Shown piece after piece: positions 1 to 10,978 of a stretch of DNA of 64,000 bases. The translations under genes were made by a program, and so were the position numbers. The stretch is from contig CAUJGJ010000332.1 of the NCBI GenBank assembly GCA_963170055.1, positions 2,669,001 through 2,733,000 on the forward strand, written 5' to 3'. Below the pieces are notes generated by a model. The model saw only the letters and a list, made by a program, of their open reading frames with translations. It did not search any database and was not told the origin of the DNA. How positions within the stretch are numbered: the stretch's first letter is position 1; every line of letters starts with the position of its first letter. The stretch comes from Halisarca cf. caerulea (taxonomy: Eukaryota; Porifera; Demospongiae; Chondrillida; Halisarcidae).

Positions 1-518
1 ATCTTCAATGTAATAAAGTTACAGTATAAGTCATTTAATTGTGTAGGGTTGAAGGAGTGTCATAGGAAAGTACTTTGCTTTAGTCATAGGTTTCTAAAAC
101 ACCCAAATGGTGTACCGATTTGTGGATTTCTCCCTGTACCCCTCCCCCCCACCCCCTTCAACCACCTGAGAGATGAGAGGAGAACATCACCTATTAAATT
201 ACAGTCACATGAACAATCAGTTTGATTCAGATTCATTGTATGTTGATGTAGTGCATGTGTGTGTGTACAGTTGTGTAACTTGGGGGTGTTGTATCGCGTT
301 GCTTGTAGCGATCAATGAAACAGAACGATTTCACAGAATGAATCACAATACCAACAAGCACCAACTCATGCAGTATAACTCTCACTAAAACTAACTGAAT
401 CAACATAGACCATGCAACCTATGTATACATCAACTAACAATCAAAACACACATACGTACACATATCATGCACCGATAGTACCAAACACCAAAATTCACAA
501 TTCACATACACAAACAGT
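1..518. other. No gene recognised; flank of a decayed retrotransposon
   Basis: I see no supported exon or RNA gene here. A short poly-C/T patch lies near 140-160. The integrase-like remnant begins just to the right, so part of this stretch may be the 3' end of that element, but no LTR could be recognised. Confidence 0.4.
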
Positions 519-920
519 CTAGTTTGAGTTACTAAGTTGGTAGGAAACCATTCCATGACGAGATGGTGGTTTCCTGGGCGGGGTTGAGCGGCATGGCTCC
601 AGGTTAGTCTCTTTAGGGGATGAGGCCTCTGTTGGTTGATCAGCAGTGCTAGTAGTGGGAATCGGGATGTCGAAGTCATCTTCTGGAGCGGTTAATGGAG
701 TTGTGTGGGTACGCACATGATCCACATGACGACATACAAATCTACCATCGGTACATTGAATTGTGTATAACAAACGTCCTCGAATTTCCTTGATAACCCC
801 AGGAGACCAATGGTTAGAAGCATTAAAGTTGCGCACAAACAACGGATCTCCAATATTGAAACTTGTTTGGAAGGTAGAATGATCATGATCCAACTTCTGG
901 TGGGATTGAGCAGACACCAC
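519..920 (-). pseudogene. Integrase C-terminal region of Ty3/gypsy pol (fragment)
   Basis: The 133-aa open stretch contains a GDPLFVRNF segment, then WSPGVIKEIRGRLLYTIQ and a histidine-rich HVDHVRTH end. This matches the small beta-barrel at the C-terminus of gypsy integrases, which usually has the form 'G..V.vr......W.pG.I......Y.v....g....rH.d.lr'. Everything upstream needed for integration is in other frames or damaged. The tail after this domain is Pro/Thr/Ser-rich, as in intact gypsy polyproteins. It is non-functional by itself. Confidence 0.7.
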
Positions 921-1432
921 CCTATCTGATCCAGATGTGATTTGATTCCCCTTCCCATTGATAACTGTGCAAGATGCGTTCCAGTTGTAGTATGAGAGGT
1001 ACTACGATAGCAGAAAAGGAAATGAACAAGCTGCTTCTAAACGCTGTCAGAGGTATCCTTTTTCATTGCTCTCTTAAATGTCTGCACATAGCTCTCAGCC
1101 AATCCATTTGAGGATGGTTAATTCCTTGAACTCCACACTTGTGAAAGCTTTGCCATTATCAGATACCACAATGTCAGGAATGTCATGCGTAGCAAACTTT
1201 TGTGGCAGTTGTGGCTGATGTTGCTGAGGGTATAATATCAATTTCCAACCACTCGGAATGAGTATCTACCACTACGAGGAACATTTTCCCCAGGAAGGGT
1301 CCAGCATAATCAATGTGGAGTCAGCTCCACGGTTGATCTGGCCATTCCCATGGATGCAGTGGTGCTGCTGCTGGAGCTTTCTGATTGAGTTGACATTGCT
1401 GGAATAATTTTACTCTCTCCTCAATAGCAGCA

Positions 1433-1912
1433 TCAATCCCTGGCCACTAGACTACTCCTTGTACAATTCCCTTGATCCTCGAAATTCCCGGCTAAACCAG
1501 CATGCAGTTCCTGTAGAACCTTGGAGTTGAACAATGAGTGCACAACAACTCTGTTACCTCGTGCAGAGCAGACAACCATCCTGAAGCGACAGTTCATTTG
1601 TTCTGTGATGGAATGGCTGAAATTCCTCGTCAACATTATGTTCACTCTATCCCGTAGCTCCATCTCCATCACTGTTGAAAGTGTGGGGTCCCGAACGGTA
1701 AACGTCTCTATGTTCGATGCTGACAATAAGCTCTGCAGGTTCTCCAGTAGACGTACAGTCTCCCCAAGTAGAGGAATTTCTCTGGGAGTTTCAGGTAGAG
1801 ATAAGTGACTCAGTAAGTCTGCATTTCCATTCTCTGATCCTGGGCGATAGGCAATGATGTACTTGTAGGCATTGAGGGTTAGCACCCACCCCTGGAGATG
1901 GGCTGATGTCAT
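1433..1912 (-). pseudogene. RNase H end / integrase N-terminal region of Ty3/gypsy pol (fragment)
   Basis: The fragment begins with an RNase H tail (LQGWVLTLNAYKYIIAYRPG, then SENGNADLLSHLSLPE). Functional gypsy elements have 'YRPGk.N.nADaLSRlPl' here, so the terminal RNase H signature is clearly preserved. It continues into a ~100-residue linker and the start of the integrase zinc region (VLQELHAGLAGNFE), where the normal 'H.gH.G...t' histidines are partly lost. It is 159 aa and open, but both neighbours are frameshifted. Confidence 0.75.
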
Positions 1913-2249
1913 TGCTGGAATGGTTTTCCCTTGTGCGAATATGTGTTGAAGTGGCTTGTGATCAGAGAAAATGGTGAAAAGGCGTCCTGCTAAGTACTGG
2001 TGAAACCGTTTTACTCCAAAGACAATCGCAGAGGTTCTTTATCCAGTTGGGAGTAATTGCTGGCAAATACCATTGGCTTAACTTGTCCATCGGGAAAACA
2101 GTGTGACAATACGGCTCCAATTCTGTAGGGAGAGGTGTCGTAATCAAGGATGAGTTCCAAATCTGGGTCATAATGTGCAAGTACCTAAGCTGATGTGATT
2201 GCAGCCTTTGCCCGAACAATTGAACAAAAGTATCAGCTTGTGCTTTTCC

Positions 2250-2501
2250 CTATATCCATGTCTGTGACTTTTGCATCAATTGATACAAGGGGACAGAGTG
2301 GTTGCCAGATGTGGGAAGAACTAACTTGCTGTAGTAGTTGATGAGACCCAGAAATGACCGAAGCTGTTGCAAGTTGGTTGGCATTGGAGCATCCCGGATA
2401 GCTCTAACCTTTGCTGTAGTGGGGTGGAGGCCATTAACTGAGATGGTGTGTCCTAGATATTGGACAGAAGATAAGAGGAAGGCACTTTTGTCCTTCTTCA
2501 A
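2250..2501 (-). pseudogene. Reverse transcriptase thumb region of Ty3/gypsy pol (fragment)
   Basis: The fragment carries the hallmark gypsy RT stretch SVQYLGHTISVNGLHPTTAK, then KVRAIRDAPMPTNLQQLRSF and LGLINYYSKLV. 'FLG..I...G..p...K..ai...P.P....lr.FLGl.nYY' is standard for this family. The catalytic YxDD box is not in this open stretch; upstream sequence at 2500-2860 is shifted out of frame. It is a broken piece of a larger polyprotein. Confidence 0.8.
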
Positions 2502-3261
2502 ATGTAGCAGGATCAGTTATCCTGTCAGACTTCAAGAGCATTTCCCCTATAGTTGTAAAATCATTCCATGTCATCTCTTTCCTAGCTTTGAAACAGGAGA
2601 GCATACCACCACCCACTCCACTCCTTGCACTGCCATTGTATCATTCTATCTGGATGGTAGTACCCTACTAGCCTGAGGGTCACTGTAGTTCTATCTCCTC
2701 CAACAGCTACAGTGTGAGCAATGCTATCCATCTTGAGTTTTGACCCTCGTACATTGGCAGAGTTAGTTGTACCAATGACATGTCCATTCAACTTTGACAA
2801 AGTCAACTTGTGTATCACAAGCTTTGCCAAATGCAGAATTTCCCCATTTCTTAGCATTTCTAGGCAAAGAAATAGACCAATGTTAAACCTGCTTCAGCTG
2901 ATCGTTTCATGTACGTATTTTACTTCATTACAAATACGTAACAACTCCAATGATGTATGGTTTCACTCTTCATGCATTCTTGGAGCTGTTTTAACATCAT
3001 TGAAGATATCATAAGTACGTATGTTGGTGGCATTGCTATAGTTCTTAAATGTAGAGCTCCATTCATGTAGGGTGGGCTTGGATTGCTACTGCCCCCCTCC
3101 CCCAGACTTGTATCAGAGCATACACTATCCCCTTAACCACCTTGAACTGTGTTGCTGTTGATGTATTATTTAAGGCATGCATGCATTCTGAGCATGTTCA
3201 ACCCATTCCACGTTGAGATTCATTCATACGGTATCTCCAGTTCATACTGAAAACCAAAATG

Positions 3262-3447
3262 CTACACTCCTGTCGGGGATGCCGCAATTTCTTTGGGACC
3301 ATGCAAACTGGGAGCATTTACTCTACACCTCTTATTGTGACCCAGTTGACCCTCTTGACATATGAAGCATACATATATAATCCGAGGGAGATCCAGGACT
3401 TTAAGAAAGGGGGGTGTTCTGCCCAGGGCGCCCTTGCACGGATCCAT
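3262..3447 (-). pseudogene. Possible gag zinc-knuckle remnant
   Basis: A short minus-strand frame reads CFICQEGQLGHNKRC, which resembles a retroviral-type CCHC knuckle with slightly irregular spacing (C-x2-C-x6-H-x3-C instead of C-x2-C-x4-H-x4-C). Its position just upstream of the protease/RT remnants fits the gag end of the same element. The evidence is one short motif. Confidence 0.4.
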
Positions 3448-3450
3448 TAC

Positions 3451-5743
3451 TGATAATTATGGTAATGGATTCATAAGCGTTTTTAAGTTGTCTCAAATGG
3501 CCTCAGATAACACCTTGTAAGGTATTAAAAGCAAATTTTCTCTGAGGTGCATAGCATACCCGTAGACCCCCCTTAGCTACTATGATGCTCACCTCCACAA
3601 TACCACACATATAGCAGTTACCTATTCCCCTCCACCCCGCACACACCCAGGTCTCTGTACACATATATACACTTCAACATTGCATTGTCCCGTGCCGATA
3701 TGTGTATAACCTTTCCCAGAGCTATGCTGACAGAAGTGGTATATGCAGTCTTAGCTGGATCTGATTCAATCTCCCGTAACTAAAAGTATCATTGCAATAC
3801 GTATGTTTCTATGTTAGTGTATGGCTTCTAAACTTGGAAGTACTTCAATGTTCTTGCATGCCTTAATTGGTGTATATGAAGTACTATCCTTGCAGTATAG
3901 GAATAGTTAGGATGCTCTATATCGAGTGCCTTGGACACCATTACATAAGAAATGTATACTGTGCTGAATTTGTACTCGTTCCTCCTCTAGCATGTACATT
4001 GTCATACTATTGTGTCCTATTAGCTGTAGTCTTGCTCATATTGGGCTGAACCCCCAGGATAAAAGCTTTGAGAAGAACTGTAGGGTCACATGTTGTGCTA
4101 CACTTGCATAGTCCATGCTTGATACAGATCACAACCTGTCAACACAGATCACAGCAGAGTATAAGCAGTAGATACTAGCAGGAACAGTTGTAGCCTGGAG
4201 GTGCAACCTTTCCTCCTTGAGCAAAGTGATTACTCTCCTTTGGGTGCTCCTCTCATTCTCTGAATCATACTTTGGTGATTGTAGACTTAGCCCCTTTTAC
4301 CTGCACCTCACATGAATGTAGAATGTGTAGATATTCTATTGTTAGCCCCTTCCAGTGTCTTTGGCCATGCATGGAGTTATTTACACCCACTCTGTATCTA
4401 TCAACCAATGAACATCACAACAACTATTTTTGTCCATTAATCAATCAACTCAGGTTATGCATTTTACATTGAATCACTGTTCTTGGTGTCCACAAAAGAT
4501 ATTAATAGTTTTATTTTGTAATTCTGTACTAATTATATTCTAATGCACTTAATGTCTTTACTTTGTAAACTTGCATGGTCTCTGTTTGCTTACATTTTAT
4601 ATTGGAAAACCACATTGACAATAGTTAACAAGTGCTGTTTCATGATCACACAAGTGGTGTTTGTGTATCCTCGCATGTCCATAGTACAGAGTGCATACGC
4701 AGGTGAGTTATGTCCGATTTTGGATATTACACAGAATGGCCGACGCTTCGTAGGCACTAAAATTAACCCTCATTATTTTGCTTTCTGCAATGGGTAATAA
4801 TGGCATGAACCTACTATTCTACATTACAAACATATTGACGTGATGTTGGTATTCTCTTTAAGACAATCTACAAGTGAAACGTTCCACTACAAGCAATTTC
4901 TTTGGCTACTGTCGAAAAGACAAAATAGCAAAATCGCGTTGGTAAAAATCTCAGCTTCTGAACACACCAATAGGTTCAAACGACTGCTTAGATACATAAG
5001 TGCCCTGAAAGATTCCTGGAGCCAAGTAGCTCAAAGGACAGCTGTTATGACCAGGGTTTTCTGTCGTTTTCGGAGGTCTCCAACCACAAAATACAGGACA
5101 TAACTTGAACAGTAGAAGGTACAAACCTCCAGGAATCTTTCACCGCGGTTCGGTTTGGACTATTGGGAATCCGATGGTACTTTTGCCGTTGCTTCAAGTT
5201 GAGATTTAACCACCGCAATTTTGAAACAGAATTTCCACTCAAACATCACTCTTTTTCAGACTGCAGTCACATGGTGTCACATGTTCTACGAAGTAGTCCT
5301 AACATCTTTCTCGTATTCTCACGTATATGTCCAGTTTGTGCATGATCTCATCACGAAAATTTAGCTATCTGCATGTGACAAACCCATGTGGTTAGCGCTA
5401 TAATTAAATGCATTGAGTGAAACCGAGAAGTGCACTGAAACCTATGTTGTCCAGATGGTGTGGCCAGGTCCAAAGGGTGTCCATAGGACCATTGATAATT
5501 AGGGACTTGTTTCTTCAACCAACAGCAACAAAAGACTCATTAAATTGTCATAAATCAAGTGTCTACTAGTCTTCTTTTGTAATGCTTTTACTTATTGCAT
5601 ATGTGGGATGATCACGTGTGTGTACTGCATCTTATTTTCTACTCATTGTTCTGTTAGTATTGTGGAGATTGGAGTGAGTGTGAGAGCTGTTGTTTGTGCA
5701 TTCACTACATGAATGTCTGTGTCCATACATCTCTCCTCTCCAG
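3451..5743. other. No gene recognised
   Basis: Only short open frames without recognisable domains are present, and none has a matching pair of splice signals that I could defend. The sequence is AT-rich and without obvious tandem repeats. It may be intronic or intergenic. Confidence 0.4.
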
Positions 5744-5830
5744 GACCAGACTCCAGTGAAGGAGGAGGAATTGTGTGATGCATGGTCAAAATCCAAGTGT
5801 AAAACAGTGAATGTGAAAATTATAAAATCA
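5744..5830 (+). CDS. Possible isolated internal exon, unknown gene
   Basis: A pyrimidine-rich acceptor (ctctcctctccag) precedes an open stretch of exactly 29 codons that ends at a strong donor (gtaagt). The peptide starts DQTPVKEEELCDAWSKSKCK and continues TVNVKIIKS. I do not recognise it. No neighbouring exon could be linked, so this may be a real exon of a gene whose other exons are too short to see, or chance. Confidence 0.35.
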
Positions 5831-8343
5831 GTAAGTGATGTGTACAGTATTACTGCTTCATATAGTGTGGCCTAAAGACTAAGTTTTGTATTAGTACTAC
5901 AGCCATTACCCTTACTTGCACTGGGCTAACACAGAACTTTCATGCACATATTACCATCTTATGCACATATTACCATCTTATGTTGGTACATGCATTGCAT
6001 TGTCTTATGTCTACACACCACCTGCACAGTCTTGTCACCAATACAGTCTAGCACGGTGGGTAGTAAACAAGGAGTGAGATCAAATGTTTTCTGTTGCCTA
6101 GCATTGTTCATTGAATTGTACTGTATGTCAGTTGTGAGGACTAGCTAACCAGTAAGTATGGAGAGTGGTAGGCCCTTGCCTTGAGGGAAGACTACTTGTG
6201 TTGCAATACTCTGGTGATAGAGAAGGTGCTCATTTTCCGATGTCATTTCCCCTAAGTATATCAGTTTCATTGTACAATGTGCATGTATTCTCTATGTAGG
6301 ATTGGAACACATATACACTCTATAAGCAATTACAATGTGCTTTGTTTTAGAAGTGTGTTAGAATGCATATTAGAAAGGTGCCGTTTTGTGGGTAGAGAAG
6401 ATTGTAGCCTGTTACACCATTCCCCATCTTGAAACTGAGTACAGTCAGACCTCACTTATTCGGGCACATCCATTCTGGATGAAATTGTGGATAAAGCGAG
6501 GGTACTGGGTGAAATGAAGGAGTGGTAGTATAATGTACAGTAGGATTTTTGAGGATTTGTTCCAATTATAATGCACTACAAAAGGTGAAGAACAGGATGT
6601 CTGGTGAGAGATACGTAAGTGAGGTCTCACTGTATGTGCTACCAAACGTAAGCCTCGAGGTTACAATATCATTGGCGAAGGTCAAATGGTTCAGGAGCTC
6701 AAGTCCGCATGGCAAACCAACCCTTCCATGCAGCTCCTCCATTTTATGATGTGTAGACTAAATCATAGAATCTGATACTCTAAACCAGTACCTAAATGGT
6801 GGGATGCTGGGCCTGGCTACACAGGCTTTTGTTCCATGCACCTGCTAATTTGCTAACATCCTTTACTCAGTAGTGAGAAGTTGTTGTATTCCTATGTACG
6901 CCCTAATATATAAGGCTAGGCAAAATTGATTCCCAGTTTATTGTTAAGCCTTCTAAATTTTATCGTGAGGGAGGGCGGTCATTTCTCATCATTTATTTGA
7001 ATTGAAATGCAGTTATTATTCATTACATATGTACATTAATATGAAATGCTTTAAGGGACACACAAGCAATGTTCTCCCCAGGTATCTTAAGGCATGTCGG
7101 GCCTTTTCTTCCTAGTTTTCACAGAAGTGTACATCTACGTATGGGCCTTTAGAGTATTTTAGGAGAATGAATCATGCAAATGCCCAAAATTAAACTAAAA
7201 TAACCTCCGCGAGTATTCTCCATTTTAATGTGATGACGTCATGTTAACGTACTTCGTGCGACAGCAGGCGTTTTCGTGCTTGATTGGCATCGCAAGCGTA
7301 CCATCTTAAGGATAAACATACGTAATTGATCACTGAACTGAACTGTCTTGCGTTTAGTGGAAGACTGTAAGCTAAGTTGACTGCATTTTTAGAGGAAAGA
7401 AGGCAATAAAACAGGAAACAGAAGTCGTGAATCTGCTGGAACAAGACCTAGCTCACCCACTAGTCACCTAAAGAAAGGTCCCCAAGTTGTCTGGTTAATA
7501 CCTGTTTAGTTCATGCAACCAGCAACTTGGGAACCTTTTTTCCTAGATCCACCCCTGATAATATGTATGCTCAAGGAGGCATGAACTTCAACATGACTTA
7601 AAATATTTCTGGCAAGAACACTGCACAAGCACAATGCAGTGATGTAGGAGGGGAAAAGATGCATATGTGGTATGTGGTATCAATGTACATATGTAGGTAT
7701 ATAATTAGAGAAGTTTGAGGGATTCCCCCACAGAAAATTTGAGTTTTAGGGCTTCATAAGGTGATATCGGAGTCTTTTTTGACCATTCTGAATAGTTTGG
7801 TGTGTGAATGCATCACTGTTGCTATTGTGCATGTTTAAAAGATGGATGGCAACTGCGTCACAAAAGGAGGGGGTGCCCCCTTTGCCCCCCTTCCTCCAAA
7901 TGAAGTGTAAAGTACTATATTATTGTCATAGTTACAAAACATCATGCACTCATGCAGTAGTAATACGTGGGAGTCTGAAGAGGTTTATAGGCACAAGGCA
8001 CAATTATTCCAGTCCAAAAATGGTTAGTAGGTTCTGGCAAGGCCAGAGAGAATAAAACTCAAATGACCAATTTGCCCCTATTACCGCTAGTTGCAAGTAG
8101 GAGGGGGTCCATTGATTGGGGCAAGTGGTCATCTTCCTACCATCAAAGACTATTTCAGCTTCAAGGGCCACTGACACATACACAGTTTTTTGATATATGA
8201 AAGAGTATAAAAAATAATGCAATTTGATACCCATTTTAATGCGCCCCCACATTTGGTGGGGGAGTTACAGTGGTTAAAATGTGATCAAAATCCAATTAAT
8301 GTGTGGGCGAGTTCTGGTATTCCGGTGAACAGTGTCGAAGGGT
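5831..8343. other. No gene recognised apart from one MITE
   Basis: Apart from the small inverted-repeat element at 6440-6634, I see no supported feature. A TGACGTCA (CRE-like) octamer occurs near 7234 in a CpG-containing patch (about 7200-7300), which could mark a promoter, but no associated exon was found. Confidence 0.35.
6440..6634. mobile_element. MITE with CAGT..GACCTCACTTA termini
   Basis: The left end reads TACAGTCAGACCTCACTTA and the right end TAAGTGAGGTCTCACTGTA, an imperfect inverted repeat of about 19 bp, with TA at both borders. The interior (a GATGAAATTGTGGATAAAG-like stretch) recurs in opposite orientation at 62766-62956, so this is a dispersed family. TA borders and CAGT ends fit a Tc1/mariner-pogo type non-autonomous element. 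Confidence 0.75.
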
Positions 8344-9954
8344 AGTGTGACATCACAGTGGGAACTGGTTGAGCAACTTATGTACGTTTGATAGCAAGCG
8401 CAAAGGAGAAACCAGTCTGTTCTGCTCGGGTACGTCGTACGATAAGCTCGAAATTCACTCTACTAACGAAGAAGAACATGCTTATGGATATTACAAGGGG
8501 ATAGTTTAAAAGCTTGGGATAGGACAGTACCAAATTGGCTATACGAGCAGCATAACACCGATGGCGAAGACGACTGCAGCGAAGAAGAGAATGATGATTC
8601 GGACGAAGATTCTGAAGACAGCGTACGAGTTCGTCGACCGAATAATACCTGGTATAGAGCACGCTATCGAGTCTGTTTCTCGTACGTAGATGTTCATGCC
8701 GTACATTGTAGTGCGTGTTTGTTGGTTGTCGAGAAATTCGTCAGAATGATGATAAAATGAGTAAATTCAGTGTATATCAAGACACCTGTTGTTGGACTGC
8801 ATCTGAAGCTCGGTCTTGGGTTAATGAGCAACATTTCAAATATGCCATGATTACATCCATAATCTTGCATGGTGTTGTTTCCTACGCAGTACCAAACCAC
8901 ATTCGTTTCTAACTTGATGTACAGTGATGACAATGTGTGTTAAAACTGAAGGCCATTGCAAAGCATCAATCACCCTTAGGCTATACGTAGTCAATAGCAC
9001 ATAGCTATTATAAACGTTGCAGTGGAGCATAAATTTGTTCTGGTTAGTATGCATTATGATTCAGAACTTCATATTGCATGTGTAGTATACACTGTCAGAT
9101 GTACCAACGTACACCAATTGCAACTAAAATTTAATAGTTTGCTAACTTGATGGCTGAGTCATGCACATGGGGACTGCACAGGAGAGTAGCACCACTCCCT
9201 TGTGCTTGCCCAGGTATCTCCAGCTCCAAATTACAAGATGTTGGTATATGTAACGTCTGTGACGCTTGTCTTGTTCGGCTCCTCATATTCACTTCTGAAC
9301 GAGGGAGGCAAGCTATATATCAAGTGTTTGAAAACTGATGCTAGATTTCATTGAATAACAGTGACTTGCTCTATTCCTTAGTTGTTTGGAAATCTTTTAA
9401 GTCAATGACATTACATCATGAGTCTCAGTACAACGTCAGCTGGAGTTCTGTTGTCTAATATGTAGAATGGATTTCGAACAGAACATGCTAACGATTGCAC
9501 TGAAGTGTGTGTGAGTTGAGGGGAGATCATTATAAAAGTTGCTGCACAGCTGTATGAATGCAGACCAAGAGAAACGGTATCCAGCACATTTATCCACAAG
9601 CAAATGGTTTTCTTGCATCTGGTTTGAAAGCCAGCTCTCATCAAGACAATCCCATCTATTTCTACAGTAGTTTTGGGGTTGTACACTTCCATTTTGAAGC
9701 GCAGGCTGCGTAGTGCTGAGTTACTGGTTGGCGAAGTCCAGTCTGCCTACATCAAGTTGATGAGTCCTGGCAATTTCGGTTCTGAGAGAAGCCCCTTTCT
9801 GGAATTTTTGCACATATTCTCCTTCACAAAGTCTTTCGCTACACTCTCCAGCTATTCAGCTTTGTGACATTGTTCCTTGTGAGTAGTTTTGAGCAATTTC
9901 GTTCCCAAACACTATAGCGCTAATGTAAACCGGTTCCCACTGTGACGTCACAAC
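8344..9954. repeat. Inverted-repeat pair enclosing 1.6 kb, possible DNA transposon
   Basis: The 25-bp stretch at 8346-8370 (TGTGACATCACAGTGGGAAC plus TGGTT) reappears inverted at 9928-9952 with two mismatches. The right copy contains TGACGTCA. The interior has a short acidic frame at about 8560-8660 (DGEDDCSEEENDDSDEDSED) and minus-strand open stretches at 9411-9692, none of which I can assign. No target duplication was found. It could be an old DNA transposon or two inverted copies of a promoter element. Confidence 0.4.
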
Positions 9955-9961
9955 CAAAATG
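9928..9961 (+). promoter_or_regulatory. CRE-containing CpG-rich promoter-like patch
   Basis: The palindrome TGACGTCA (9943-9950) is followed by AAAATGGCGG, a common context for animal translation starts or YY1-type sites. Across the transposon, the other half of the pre-insertion site continues ACCGGAAGTG (15880-15889), an ETS-type core. Together they suggest that the transposon landed in a host promoter or first exon. Function is inferred only from motifs. Confidence 0.35.
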
Positions 9962-9972
9962 GCGGAATTTAC

Positions 9973-9981
9973 GGGCGATCG
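9973..9981 (+). repeat. 9-bp target-site duplication (left copy)
   Basis: GGGCGATCG immediately precedes the left terminal inverted repeat and is repeated exactly at 15870-15878 after the right terminal repeat. A perfect duplication shows a single insertion event with no later end damage. Confidence 0.9.
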
Positions 9982-10050
9982 TAGTCTGGCTGGCCAGACC
10001 CAATTAGCGCACAGCGCGAAAAATAGGGTCTGGTCTCACTCGTATACCAA
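9982..10050 (+). repeat. Left terminal inverted repeat of the helicase transposon
   Basis: The 69 bp are identical to the reverse complement of 15801-15869. The first bases are TAGTCTGGCTGG, and the repeat contains an internal short palindrome TCTGGCTGGCCAGA. Similarity continues inward to about 10057 with one mismatch. Confidence 0.95.
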
Positions 10051-10210
10051 AGCTGTGCAGATTTCTGGAATCCTGGCGCGACCAATGAGATTGCAGCGTA
10101 GAGTTAGATTGCGTAATTTGGGGGTAAAATTATGTAACTATCGTGTATCACTTCTCGAAAGCGCGAAGCAGCGAAGGCCTGCAAAGAAGCAAGTTGTCGA
10201 AAGCACTGAA

Positions 10211-10692
10211 ATGGAGAGTTGTGAGATCTGCCATCAATCAGTCATCAGCAAGAATAGGCGACGCCTTCACTCCCCTCAATCAGAGAACATTTTGACCGGC
10301 ATAAATGAGTTGCGATCCCAAAAGGGAATGCCACCGATAACGGCTGACGCTTCGGGAAACCATTGTTATGTTTGCAAACGCTGCTTTGCCATTGTCGACA
10401 AATTCGTTCGCTTATCACGCGAGGTCAGTGAGATTGAAGCCGACTTGTGTTTAAAGATGGGACGTGAAGAGGAATCAGCAGTCGGAGAAAGCAGTCATGT
10501 GGCAGCGGGCCACAAACGCCAGGTTAGTAAATTTTGTACTCTTGTCTGTTTGATGTGTAGTTGTTTAGTCAACTATTATACATTAACATAGGCTTCCAAC
10601 AGAATTACTGGGCAAGTGCTTTTCCCTGCTGCCAAGCGTCAGTCAGTTTCGGTCAGTTTTGCAGCTTGTGTGTGTTGCCGTTGTGTGTTGTG

Positions 10693-10736
<44 letters not shown>

Positions 10737-10755
10737 ATGCATGTGTGTGTGTGTG

Positions 10756-10806
<51 letters not shown>

Positions 10807-10833
10807 GTATGTGTGTGTGTGAGTGTGTATGTG

Positions 10834-10895
<62 letters not shown>

Positions 10896-10941
10896 CGTGT
10901 GTATGTGTGTGTGTGTATGTGTGTGTGTGAGTGTGTATGTG

Positions 10942-10978
<37 letters not shown>

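Larger units (their letters stand above)
519..3450 (-). mobile_element. Degenerate Ty3/gypsy LTR retrotransposon remnant
   Basis: On the minus strand, pieces of a gag-pol polyprotein occur in the expected order from high to low coordinate: a possible zinc knuckle (3262-3447), protease/RT-N region (about 2580-2860), RT palm/thumb (2250-2501), RNase H remnants (about 1930-2220), the RNase H/integrase junction (1433-1912) and the integrase C-terminal region (519-920). Stops and frameshifts separate the pieces, so the copy cannot be active. The order gag-PR-RT-RH-IN is that of Ty3/gypsy elements. No LTRs, primer-binding site or target duplication were identified. Family assignment rests on motif resemblance. 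Confidence 0.75.
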
